From NCBI GenBank assembly GCA_024691145.1, contig JAILNW010000396.1:1-26885 (forward strand): DNA of 26,885 nucleotides, written 5' to 3'. Below are positions 1 to 8,176 of this stretch, piece after piece. The stretch is from Lachnospiraceae bacterium. Lineage in GTDB: Bacteria; Bacillota; Clostridia; Lachnospirales; Lachnospiraceae. Made by a program: the position numbers and the translations under genes. The notes under the pieces were generated by a model that was not told where the DNA came from, did not search any database, and worked only from the letters and a program-made list of their open reading frames with translations. Position 1 is the first letter of the stretch. Every line of letters starts with the position of its first letter.

Positions 1-216
1 CCTAGATACAGTGAACCATCCTTTGTTATTTGGAATACAATCATTCCATATTGTCCCCTCATTCTCATCAAAATAAAATGTATAGTCTATGTTTAAATTT
101 TCACAATACCTTCCTGTTAAATATTCCGATGAACTTTCCTTTATATCTAGACTATGTAAAATTACATTATCGTTCATACCACTATCTTCTGTAATTTTAT
201 AATATAACAAAATCAT
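1..216 (-). CDS. Partial small protein, possible immunity gene (C-terminus off window)
   Basis: An open frame of 72 codons runs without a stop from an ATG at 216 to the left edge. A GAGGTG ribosome binding site abuts this ATG, so the in-frame TTG at 210 (spacing 6) may be the true start. The translation begins MILLYYKITEDSG and has no signal peptide; it is acidic, with a WND...GWF stretch near the visible end. I do not recognise the family. It lies directly downstream of decayed Rhs toxin/immunity debris, and its small, acidic, cytoplasmic look fits a cognate immunity protein, but that is inference from position only. The frame is intact as far as it can be read. Confidence 0.55.
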   Translation of the reverse strand, partial: MILLYYKITEDSGMNDNVILHSLDIKESSSEYLTGRYCENLNIDYTFYFDENEGTIWNDCIPNNKGWFTVSR

Positions 217-292
217 CACCTCTATAAAATTAGTTTATGATTATTGAAAGGCAAATTAGTTAAACTTTCAAAACACATCTTCCAACAATCAT

Positions 293-598
293 CAACCATA
301 ATATTTTATCTTGTAAACCATAGCTTCGTTATCACATATTTTCCACCAATCTTAACTATCACTATCTTTATAATAGAAAAATAATATTTCTAAGCTATAC
401 TCATCCATTATAATTTCTATTTCCAATAATCTTTATAAAGTATATCCGGATTTTTTTAACTTCATCTTTTATTAATTCAAATAAATCCAAAAATTCTTTT
501 TATTCATCCAAATCTTTATCTATTTCTTTCATATTTTTAACGATATCATCAATTTCATCCATATTTTCTAAACTAAAATCATGATATTCATTTGGATG
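293..598 (-). pseudogene. Decayed immunity-like gene remnant
   Basis: Conceptual translation on the minus strand gives protein-like pieces split by stops and at least one frameshift. The first piece reads HPNEYHDFSLENMDEIDD, then KNMKEIDKDLDE, an in-frame TAA at 500-502, and KEFLDLFELIKDEVKKI. After a frame change comes MDEYSLEILFFYYKDSDS, another in-frame TAA, then DWWKICDNEAMVYKIKYYG and a final TGA at 293-295. The acidic, aromatic composition and the position after an Rhs core fragment suggest an immunity protein. The family is not recognised. Two in-frame stops and a frameshift in a short stretch make it non-functional. The rest of 217-610 holds no other gene that I can see. Confidence 0.5.
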
Positions 599-607
599 TC
601 ATCCTAG

Positions 608-735
608 ATAAGGTTGTATGTATACTTTGATGTCTTCTTCCTTCCGTCAGATTCAGTAGTTACTTTTGATGTTCTTACACCCTCTGCATCATAAATATAA
701 CTGTCTGTTCTTCCGTTCCTACATCCTTGGATATC
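608..735 (-). pseudogene. Second, short Rhs/YD-repeat core fragment
   Basis: This stretch is a diverged copy of bases of the main Rhs remnant near 1555-1665. On the minus strand it encodes GRTDSYIYDAEGVRTSKV, followed by TTESDGRKKTSKYTYNL. The main copy has GRTDSYTYDAEGIRTSKV and TTETDGKKKTSKYTYNL. Most mismatches are silent or conservative. It enters out of frame from the right and hits a stop right after YTYNL, where homology ends and immunity-like debris begins. It is best read as the leftover of an earlier rhs 3' end joined to an older downstream module. Confidence 0.75.
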
Positions 736-782
736 TCATATTTTTTACCATATCCTCCAACTCAAAAAGTATCTAACCCTCC

Positions 783-2545
783 TTAAATGACATCTTCATT
801 AATTTCTTCCCTAATTAAACTTGAACCAGCTTTCTTTAACGCTGGTGTTGCTTTCTTTGAGGCTTTACTCCACCAATTGCTGTTATTCTTTGCTGCCTTT
901 GAAGTCTTGTTCTTTGATGAAGGCTCTGCACAAAGTCCAAATGGATCAATCATTGATACCGGTGAACCTTCTACATAAGCAAACTGGTTTAAAGTACTTG
1001 AGTTTGATATATCTCCTACAAGTATATCTGCATTAATAAATCTCTCAAGTTCTGGCGAGTAATAACGTGTACGCATGTAATAAAGCTTACTGTTCTTCGA
1101 ACATTAACAAAATTAAGCCCATTTAAAAACATTCTTCGAATGTTGGGCTTAATTCTCTGCAAGTTTTACCCTTATAGCCGTAGCTAAACAGCAAGTGTTT
1201 AGCTCGGCATTACCATATAATAACTATTTACAGTGCTCTTCATTCATTACACCGTCTCGTCCATTATAAAGAAATTCTGTCTTAGCCTTTGTTCCTTCAA
1301 CAACATTTACCTTTCCATATGTACTGTAAAGGTATCTATCTGTTATCTTTCCTGATTCATTAGTTAAAGCTATAGTGCTTCCTCTTAAGTCATAGTGGAA
1401 GTAAGAAATTTCTTTTTTATCGTTATTATCCTTGTTGCTACTTTCTTTCTTAACTACTTCCTGACTTACAAGTGAACCTGCTCCATATACATACTTGATT
1501 ATACTGTCTTTTGTTTCCTCATATATTAATTCAGTAAGGTCTGACACAAGATTGTATGTATACTTAGATGTCTTCTTCTTTCCATCAGTTTCAGTTGTTA
1601 CTTTTGATGTTCTTATTCCCTCTGCATCATAAGTGTAACTGTCTGTTCTTCCATCCTTAGACATCTTAACAAGTCTGTTCTGTGAATCATATGAAAGAGT
1701 TGCATTAGCACTGCCTATTACTCCGGATATCATGTTGCCATCTTTATCATAAGCATAACCATTATTATCCATTGTAACAAGCTGGTTGTTGGCATTGTAG
1801 CTTCTTTCTGATGTTCCATTAACATCACTTGAATTAATTATATTACAAGCAGCATCATAAGTAAAGTTTTCCTTATCTGCTATTTCTCCTGTTGCTATCA
1901 GTACCGTTTTTCTTTCTGTAAGTCTATAAAGCTTATCGTATAAATACTCATATCGTATATTGTCAACCTCAGAAACTTCACTTGTTATACTATTCATTAC
2001 ATCATATTCATATGTATATGAACTAATAACAGTTCCATCCTTTTTAGTATCCTTAGCACTTACAAGTCTGCTCTTTTCATCATAAGTTCTCTTAACTGTT
2101 CCTGTGCTGTCCTTAACCTCTGTAATGTTATAGTTTTCATCATACTTATAAGTTGTTGTTCCTTCTTCATTAACAACTTTAGTTATATTTCCAGCCTTAT
2201 CATAAGTATAAGTTTCTGACTGGTCTCTACCATTCTTCTTTTCCTCAAGAAGTCCATCTGCATTATATTTATAAGTTATTCTGGCTCCTGATGCTGTACT
2301 TTCTGATATAAGTCTTTGGAACTTATCATACTCATAGTTTTTGCTGCTTCCTAAGGCACCAGTAAGTACAGATACCTGTCCATCCTTAGTATACTCTACA
2401 GAGCTTGCTTCTCCAAGGGCATTAATAGACTTAACCATTCTGTTAAGTTCATCATATTCATATGTTGTAACAACACCATTAGTATCATACTCTTTTCTTG
2501 TTGTATTACCACTGGCATCTGTTACTGCAATCTCTCTTCCGCACT
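783..2545 (-). pseudogene. Truncated, interrupted Rhs/YD-repeat toxin gene
   Basis: YD-repeat core of a polymorphic toxin of the Rhs family, whose members carry exchangeable C-terminal toxins in a repeat-built shell. The minus-strand frame from about 2545 shows many YxYDxxG repeats (for example YTYDKAGNITKV and YDSQNRLVKM) up to FLYNGRDGVMNEEHCK and a stop at 1224-1226. The conserved core end resumes in an open frame at 783-1076 (MRTRYYSPELERFINAD ... DPFGL) with only a 49-residue tip, too short for a usual toxin domain. Between the two lies a 141-bp insertion (1091-1231) whose removal restores one frame. No signal or N-terminal region exists: homology begins just after the terminator of the upstream gene, with no credible start or ribosome binding site. 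This is therefore an orphan 3' fragment. Confidence 0.8.
1091..1231. mobile_element. Hairpin-rich 141-bp insertion flanked by TTAC
   Basis: This segment separates two parts of one Rhs core. It is preceded by TTAC at 1087-1090 and ends in TTAC at 1228-1231. Removing 141 bp rejoins the frame as EEHCK-LYYMRTRYYSPEL. Inside are three hairpins: TGTTC-TTC-GAACA at 1091-1103; an 11-bp inverted repeat at 1111-1121/1144-1154 that encloses AACATTC-TTC-GAATGTT; and a hairpin at 1177-1208 with GCTAAACA/TGTTTAGC arms. There is no long coding frame. The TTAC could be a 4-bp target duplication (MITE-like). It could also be the TTAC-type target of IS200/IS605 elements such as IS608, making this an end-only derivative. 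The family is not proven. Confidence 0.5.
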
Positions 2546-2589
2546 CATTTTTTCATTATCCACCAAAAAACTTCTACAAATCTCACTAA

Positions 2590-2630
2590 ATAAAAAACAA
2601 ATGTACATCCGTTTCCCAATGTACATTTGT
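2590..2630 (-). terminator. Rho-independent terminator after the alarmone synthetase
   Basis: A perfect 12-bp inverted repeat (2597-2608 and 2619-2630, arm ACAAATGTACAT) with a 10-nt loop, followed on the minus strand by a run of T. It begins 26 bp after the stop of the small alarmone synthetase. The Rhs debris starts just beyond it, marking the junction of housekeeping and accessory DNA. Confidence 0.85.
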
Positions 2631-2656
2631 CAAATTCTCTAGTATTAACTTTTCCT

Positions 2657-3460
2657 CTACATAAGGCTTTGGGCCCTGTAGCTTTCAGATATAATATCAA
2701 GCTCCTTTCTGAACTTTTCAAGTTCATACAAATCGCCATCCTTATATATCTTCAAAAATTCATCCTGAATCTTTATTATCTCCCTTTTATTAGCCACCTT
2801 ATAAAGATTCTGAACATTCGTTAAAATATCGGATACTATGTTATCCTTTAACTGTAACGAATCCTGAGCATCCATTATCTCATCTCTTACTGCTGCCATC
2901 TCATTGTCAAGCACTATAATTGCATTAGCTGCATTCGAAAGCCTTGTTTTAATAGTCTGTGGAATATTATACTTGTACTTATACTGCAACGAATGTTCAA
3001 TAGTTGCCCAAAAGTCCATAGCAAGAGTTCTAATCTGTATCTCAGCCTTAAGCTTCTTTGCACCCTTTGTTGTATGCACAAGATATTCAATAATAAGATG
3101 ATAGCTTCTATAACCACTTGGTTTGCTGTTGGTTATATAATCCTTTTCCTGAATAACATTCATATCAACCCTGTTCTTAATAATATTAACAACAGTCTGA
3201 ATGTCTTCAACAAACTGGCATATAATCCTTATTCCAGCTATATCTACGAGTCTATCTTCAATCTCATCAAGCGGAATATCCTTCTTCTGTGCCTTCTCAA
3301 TGATGCTTGCAATACTCTTTACACGACCCTCAATCTGATCTATGGGACAGTACTCTCCTGCGTTATTGTACTCGCTTTTAAGATGCTGAAACTTTACCTT
3401 AAGCTCATCAACTGCAAGAAAGTAAGGGTCTAAAATTTCTCTCCATAATTGTATATCCAT
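2657..3460 (-). CDS. Small alarmone synthetase (GTP pyrophosphokinase, RelA/SpoT domain)
   Basis: A cytoplasmic enzyme expected to transfer pyrophosphate from ATP to GDP or GTP, making (p)ppGpp. The 267-residue protein has one RelA/SpoT synthetase domain and no HD hydrolase, TGS or ACT domain, so it belongs to the small alarmone synthetases (YjbM/YwaC, RelQ/RelP type). Visible motifs are GRVKS (45-49), DIAGIRI (73-79), KDYI and SGYRSYH (106-121), EIQIRT (140-145) and WATIEH (151-156). The C-terminal part is charged and probably helical. AGGAGG lies 9 nt before the ATG. The gene stands alone with its own promoter (3535-3563) and terminator (2590-2630). The class is secure; RelP versus RelQ assignment is not. 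Confidence 0.9.
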   Translation of the reverse strand: MDIQLWREILDPYFLAVDELKVKFQHLKSEYNNAGEYCPIDQIEGRVKSIASIIEKAQKKDIPLDEIEDRLVDIAGIRIICQFVEDIQTVVNIIKNRVDMNVIQEKDYITNSKPSGYRSYHLIIEYLVHTTKGAKKLKAEIQIRTLAMDFWATIEHSLQYKYKYNIPQTIKTRLSNAANAIIVLDNEMAAVRDEIMDAQDSLQLKDNIVSDILTNVQNLYKVANKREIIKIQDEFLKIYKDGDLYELEKFRKELDIISESYRAQSLM

Positions 3461-3534
3461 TAGCTATATCCTCCTGCCTGAAGTTAGTTGGATCAAAAAA
3501 AATGCTTACGTCCTTCACCAATGAATCTATGTAT

Positions 3535-3563
3535 ATTATACCATAAATTGACAACATGGTCAA
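3535..3563 (-). promoter_or_regulatory. Sigma-A promoter of the alarmone synthetase, with inverted repeat
   Basis: -35 TTGACC (3558-3563), a 17-bp spacer and -10 TATAAT (3535-3540) on the minus strand, with a leader of about 70 nt before the start at 3460. The -35 region is part of an inverted repeat ATTGAC-N6-GTCAAT, which could be an operator. No known regulator is assigned. Confidence 0.75.
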
Positions 3564-3565
3564 TG

Positions 3566-4483
3566 TTAGTAATTGTAGTATAAAACTCCGCCTTCAAGGT
3601 ATTTTAAGATGAAATATGGGTTAATACTTATGTCATTGTTTTTTACATTTGTATGTATGCTCACATTTAAATGGGTGGTATATTTATTGCTTGTTCCATA
3701 CTCTCCATTTCCCGAACTGCCTACAAATCCTAACAGCTGGCCTGCTTTTATATTATCACCTTTCTTGATACTACTGTCAAATGAATGTAAATGTGAGTAC
3801 TTATAGAAATTTCCATTTTCACTTTTAACCTCTACCATGTACCCGGATATTTCTTCCCAGCCAATATGAATAATATTTCCATTAGTAATACTTATCACAG
3901 GATATTTTCCATCAGTCTTATCATTTAAAACTATATTACATCCATCCAGGTAAACATTATAAGCCCATAAGTCTTTATAATTCATTTCATAATTATCTGA
4001 ATTTAAAAGGACTATTGGGAAATAACTGATTTCATCTGCTATGCTTCTATAAACATTTTTTATATTGCTGCATATAAGCCCCGTAACTTTGTCTTTTATT
4101 TTATTTATCATAATACTCTTGCCGGCACCCTTAAATATTGATACTGGTATTACATCACTGCATACATTTCTATCCATATCATCTAAAATATTTAAATATC
4201 CATACTTTAAATACTCTCTGTTTTTTTCAATTAAATCAATATTATTAAGATTATCAGACAAATGCTTTATATTATTATTGTCTTCATATTTTTCATTTTC
4301 ATAAATATAAAGAGTTCCTATATCAAACTTTCTAAACTCTTCACTTTCCTTACCCCCTTGCGAAGCAGCAAATTTTCTGTCTATATATATTAATTTAATA
4401 AAATCAAGCATCAACACCATTATAAAAGGCATAAGTATTACCACTGTTACTAACCAAACTCTTTTATAACATACCATAACCAT
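3566..4483 (-). CDS. Membrane-anchored M23/LytM-like protein, probably catalytically dead
   Basis: A 305-residue protein with an N-terminal membrane segment (about 9-33) and a C-terminal LytM/M23 domain (about 155-295). Active M23 enzymes are zinc endopeptidases that cut peptidoglycan cross-bridges outside the cell. The fold markers are clear: YPVISITNG, HIGWEEISGYMVEV, YKYSHLHS (227-234), IKKGDNIKAGQLLGFVGSSG and THLNVSIH (270-277). The zinc ligands are not. The usual HxGxD-type box is LDGCNI (179-184, H to L and D to N), and the HxH box reads HLN (271-273). The second-shell His in SHLH and the first His of HLN remain. It may act as a binding or scaffold protein, as SpoIIQ does. The start is among closely spaced ATGs with a weak ribosome binding site. 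Confidence 0.8.
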   Translation of the reverse strand: MVMVCYKRVWLVTVVILMPFIMVLMLDFIKLIYIDRKFAASQGGKESEEFRKFDIGTLYIYENEKYEDNNNIKHLSDNLNNIDLIEKNREYLKYGYLNILDDMDRNVCSDVIPVSIFKGAGKSIMINKIKDKVTGLICSNIKNVYRSIADEISYFPIVLLNSDNYEMNYKDLWAYNVYLDGCNIVLNDKTDGKYPVISITNGNIIHIGWEEISGYMVEVKSENGNFYKYSHLHSFDSSIKKGDNIKAGQLLGFVGSSGNGEYGTSNKYTTHLNVSIHTNVKNNDISINPYFILKYLEGGVLYYNY

Positions 4484-4537
4484 CAGTATTTCTTCAGACT
4501 ATCTAATATATATGTCTATTCATCCGATTTTATTCAT

Positions 4538-4566
4538 AAAAAAAGACGAAGTATTATAAACTTCGC
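4538..4566 (-). terminator. Rho-independent terminator after the CapA gene
   Basis: A CGAAGT/ACTTCG stem (4547-4552 and 4560-4565) with a 7-nt AT loop and a downstream T run on the minus strand, starting 8 bp after the capA-like stop. It closes the long operon that begins near 14971. Confidence 0.75.
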
Positions 4567-4573
4567 CATTTTT

Positions 4574-6682
4574 CTATTGGGCAAGAATGTTGCCATTCTC
4601 ATCAATATCTATGCCAAATGATATTCCTTTATAATAATCATAAAACTGCTGTATTTTTGAAGAGTCTGTAACAAGTTTTGTACAGTACCCTGCAGAATAA
4701 CAAGGTTTTATTGATGCCTTAACATTCTTATCTTTATCTATGTCTACTTTTAAAATCATTGTCTGGTCTATATTTCCACCAAACATAAAATTTCCCATAC
4801 TATATACAATAGGCTTTCCATTATATAGTTCCATCCCCTGCAAACAGTGTGTATGACATCCGATAACTACATCTGCTCCCGCGTCAATATATTTTTTTGC
4901 CAGATTAATCTGATAATCCTGAGGCATTTCCTCATGTTCAACACCCCAGTGTACGTAAACTACAGATACATCTGCCTCGGATTCAGCTTTTTTTATTTCC
5001 TGAATAAGAGCCGTTGGATCATATGTTGTAAATACACCTGGTGTTGTTCCTGTTGCTCCCCAACTTGAAACAGGTATTACCCTCGAAGCACATAAAAAAG
5101 CTACATTTAGATCATTAACTTTTATATACTTTGTTTCCTTTGCTTCAGTGAGATTATTACCTGCACCTACATACATCAGATTATATTCATTTAAAGTCGA
5201 AAAAGTATCTATTAATGCATCTGTTCCAAAGTCAAGTATATGATTATTTGCAAGTGATACTATATCTACACCCATCTGGTTAAATACCTTGGCATATTCA
5301 GGAGGTGCTTTAAATGTATATTGTTTATCCTGCATCTGCTCTCCTCTTGTACTAAAAGGGAATTCCTCATTTACCATGGCAATATCACTTTTTACAAACA
5401 TATCTACTATATCTTTTGATAAAATATTAGTTATATCTGCCTTATTCTTATTATAACTGTTTATCATACTTTGTGACAGTAAAACGTCTCCACCGAAAAT
5501 CATGGAGACGTTATCTTTATCAATACCTTCGTATGTTAAATCTTTAATAGTGTCATCATCCGACTTTGTAGCATTTTTTTTTATGGCTTTTTCATTGCCA
5601 TCATTTTCTTCAATTATTTCTTTATCATTCTTTACTTCCTGTATCACTTCAGACTTTGATGTATCTGTCTTATCTTTACTAACATTATTGCCTTTGGTAA
5701 TCCACAAAAATGCAATAATAAATATACAAAGAAGTGAAGCAATAATTAAAGTACTTATTATTATCTTGTCTTTTGTATTAAGCTGTTCCTTATCAACCGG
5801 TTCAGTATCTACACCCTTTGGTATAGCATTTTTGTAAGGCGAACTCTGGTTATTATAAGAATTATTGTTATTAGCTGTATTATTATAATTCTGTCCGTAG
5901 TTATTCTGGTTTCCTGCAGCCATATTATTCTGCTGCATATTCTGCTGTACCGGCGGAATATTCTGCTGCATTTGCTGCTGCATACTCTGCTGTACCGTCT
6001 GCATATTCTGCTGTGGTGCAATAACTCCCGGCATTACAGGCATGCTGGGCTTTAAAGGTTCCGGACTTACATGAGGCGTATAATGATTCTCAACTACAGG
6101 TGTAACATTACTTATAACGCCACCCTTTATGCTCACATTAAGACTCTGATTAATATTAGAACTTAGATTCTTGCTAATATCATCAAAATCTGTATCCATC
6201 GAAGGACTTACATATGGATTGCCTGTACTTACAGAAGGATTGTAACTTCTCATCATACCCGCATTAGGACCGTACGCTGGCTGCACTGGTTCAAATACAG
6301 GTGCTGCAGGTGTTGGCATAACAGGATGTAACGGTGCCTGCTCAAATGTCTGTTGTACCGGTTGCTGAACTGGCGACTGTACAGAAGGAGTTACAGCCTG
6401 CTGCGCCTGTGGCTGTTCAAATGTCTGCTGTACTGGAGCAGAAGCCTGCTGAGTTGTCGCAACTGGCTGCTGTGGCTGGCTTTTATACTGTTCAAACAGT
6501 ACCTGTTGCTGCTGAGCAGTCAGTTTAGGCGCAGACATAACAAGCTGCTTGTTGTAATTCTGTGCAGCCTTTGCATTCTGCATATTCTTTAAAACACTAT
6601 TGGCAGTTCCTGTTGATGAACTCTTTGCAGAAACTGCTGGATTTTCCCCAGGATTATTATTCATTCCAAAATTGTCACTCAT
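4574..6682 (-). CDS. CapA-family protein with long Q/P/N-rich cytoplasmic tail
   Basis: The 702-residue protein has three parts. Residues 1-300 are low-complexity, rich in Gln, Pro, Asn and Met, with repeated QTFEQ and QQNMQQ units and no membrane segment. Residues 307-328 are hydrophobic and flanked by Lys, fitting a type II anchor. After a charged linker, residues 393-675 form a CapA (poly-gamma-glutamate synthesis, metallophosphatase-like) domain with GGDV (397-400), SLANNH (476-481), VHWGVEH (577-583), GCHTH (608-612) and YSMGNF (627-632). The catalytic part would face outside. The substrate is unknown; CapA-domain proteins occur in many Firmicutes without a capsule operon, and no capB or capC is nearby. 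GGAGAAG precedes the ATG. It is the last gene of the polA operon, 34 bp after pepD. Confidence 0.85.
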   Translation of the reverse strand: MSDNFGMNNNPGENPAVSAKSSSTGTANSVLKNMQNAKAAQNYNKQLVMSAPKLTAQQQQVLFEQYKSQPQQPVATTQQASAPVQQTFEQPQAQQAVTPSVQSPVQQPVQQTFEQAPLHPVMPTPAAPVFEPVQPAYGPNAGMMRSYNPSVSTGNPYVSPSMDTDFDDISKNLSSNINQSLNVSIKGGVISNVTPVVENHYTPHVSPEPLKPSMPVMPGVIAPQQNMQTVQQSMQQQMQQNIPPVQQNMQQNNMAAGNQNNYGQNYNNTANNNNSYNNQSSPYKNAIPKGVDTEPVDKEQLNTKDKIIISTLIIASLLCIFIIAFLWITKGNNVSKDKTDTSKSEVIQEVKNDKEIIEENDGNEKAIKKNATKSDDDTIKDLTYEGIDKDNVSMIFGGDVLLSQSMINSYNKNKADITNILSKDIVDMFVKSDIAMVNEEFPFSTRGEQMQDKQYTFKAPPEYAKVFNQMGVDIVSLANNHILDFGTDALIDTFSTLNEYNLMYVGAGNNLTEAKETKYIKVNDLNVAFLCASRVIPVSSWGATGTTPGVFTTYDPTALIQEIKKAESEADVSVVYVHWGVEHEEMPQDYQINLAKKYIDAGADVVIGCHTHCLQGMELYNGKPIVYSMGNFMFGGNIDQTMILKVDIDKDKNVKASIKPCYSAGYCTKLVTDSSKIQQFYDYYKGISFGIDIDENGNILAQ

Positions 6683-6716
6683 ATAACCACTTCTCCATTC
6701 AATTACTCACATATAA

Positions 6717-8165
6717 TTAAGATAACGACTCTATTACTTTTACCATCCAGTCGTACATTCTTTTAACAGATTCAATATCCATTCTTTCCTTTACTGTATG
6801 AATATCAAGTATATCTGGTCCGCATGAAACAATATCAAGCCCCTCTATCTTCTTGGATATAATTCCACACTCAAGTCCTGCATGAATAGCCTCAACTTTA
6901 GGATTCTTATCAAATAGTTCTTTATAAACATCACATGCAACTTTTCTTAGTTTTGAACTATTATTAAATTCCCATGCAGGATATTCCGATTTCTTAATAA
7001 CCTCAGCATCATAATTAGACATAATGGCTTTAATTCTGTCAAATGTATATTCTTTATAACTGTCTTTGCTGCTTCTTATGGAAAACTGGGCAACTATTCC
7101 TTTATCACTTGTTTCAAGCGTACCAAAATTAATTGAACTCTCAACAAGACCTTCTATATTGGCACTCATTTTAAGAACACCATATGGAACAGACATCAGT
7201 GCACTAATAATCTTTCCTGTAATCTCTTCATTAATAACCTTATATTCCTTCTCCTCTTCATAGCCAAAGTCAATTGAAACTTTCGGCTCATAATCATTTA
7301 TTTCACTTAAGATACATTTAGATATTGATGCCAGTTTTCGCAAAATTACATTAAATTCCATTTCCCTAATTAGTATATCGGCATAAGCCTCACTAGTTAT
7401 GACATTATCTTTAGTACCACCTGTTAAATTTAACAGTTCATACTTATTATATTTTCTTAACTCATTAAGAAGTCTTACTAATATAACAGAAGCATTCTCT
7501 CTGTACTTGTTAATCTCTGTACCAGAATGTCCTCCCTTAAGACCACTTACTCTTATCTTAAGTAATTTACCAGTCTTTTGTTCCCTCTTTATATTAAAAG
7601 TGCATCTGGCTGTTAAACCTCCTGCACATGAAGCAAGAAAAACACCTTCTTCTTCAGAATCAAGATTAATCATGTACTTTCCATGAAGAAGACCTGCATC
7701 AAGTCCTATGCTTCCATCCATGCCTGTTTCCTCATCTGTAGTAAACACACATTCTAAAGCAGGATGATTATATTCGTCACTGTCAAGGAAAGCCAGCATG
7801 TAGGCAAGAGCTATACCATCGTCTCCACCTAATGTTGTGCCATTTGCAGTAACAAATCCATCCTCAATAAGAAGCTCAAGTCCTTCATTTAAAAAGTCAT
7901 GCTTCGAATCAGAAGTTTTCTCACAAACCATATCCATATGGCCCTGAAGTATAATTGTATCTCTGTCTTCAAATCCAACAGATGCCCTTTTATATATTAT
8001 AACATTTTTGTATTCATCACATATATAGTCAAAATTATGTATTTTAGCAAAATTTACAAGATATTCACTTATTTTATCATTATATCCTGAACCTCTTGGT
8101 ACATTTGATATTTCCTCAAAATAGTAAAATACCTTTTTATAATCTATAGCACTAAGCTTACCCAT
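6717..8165 (-). CDS. pepD: Aminoacyl-histidine dipeptidase (M20 family, PepD)
   Basis: A cytosolic metallo-dipeptidase that cleaves dipeptides, including Xaa-His, to free amino acids. The 482-residue length is normal for PepD. The M20 two-metal site is visible: GHMDMV (75-80, H76 and D78), GGDDG (113-117), TTDEETG (142-148, catalytic E145 and metal ligand E146), NLDSEEEG (168-175), and the C-terminal DIHTVKERM. HAGLECG is also family-typical, and GLKGGHSGTEI marks the lid domain. A GAGG-containing site lies upstream of the ATG, only 11 bp after the stop of the UPF0210 gene, so the two are co-transcribed. Specificity beyond dipeptides cannot be read from sequence. Confidence 0.93.
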   Translation of the reverse strand: MGKLSAIDYKKVFYYFEEISNVPRGSGYNDKISEYLVNFAKIHNFDYICDEYKNVIIYKRASVGFEDRDTIILQGHMDMVCEKTSDSKHDFLNEGLELLIEDGFVTANGTTLGGDDGIALAYMLAFLDSDEYNHPALECVFTTDEETGMDGSIGLDAGLLHGKYMINLDSEEEGVFLASCAGGLTARCTFNIKREQKTGKLLKIRVSGLKGGHSGTEINKYRENASVILVRLLNELRKYNKYELLNLTGGTKDNVITSEAYADILIREMEFNVILRKLASISKCILSEINDYEPKVSIDFGYEEEKEYKVINEEITGKIISALMSVPYGVLKMSANIEGLVESSINFGTLETSDKGIVAQFSIRSSKDSYKEYTFDRIKAIMSNYDAEVIKKSEYPAWEFNNSSKLRKVACDVYKELFDKNPKVEAIHAGLECGIISKKIEGLDIVSCGPDILDIHTVKERMDIESVKRMYDWMVKVIESLS

Positions 8166-8176
8166 GTTACCTACCT

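Noticed and set aside
1224..2545. Repeated YD motifs considered as a CRISPR or tandem DNA repeat
   Set aside because: The repetition is at protein level (YD repeats) with irregular spacing; no identical DNA repeats with spacers are present.
2545..2739. A 64-codon minus-strand frame overlapping the end of the alarmone synthetase and its terminator
   Set aside because: It runs through the terminator hairpin, lacks a ribosome binding site and changes frame relative to the Rhs homology that follows.
2993..3433. A 146-codon plus-strand frame
   Set aside because: Lies wholly opposite the well-supported alarmone synthetase and shows no start signal or recognisable domain.
6334..6592. Two overlapping plus-strand open frames opposite the CapA tail
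   Set aside because: They are antisense images of the Q/P-rich repeats; no ribosome binding site, low complexity, and the minus-strand gene explains the region.
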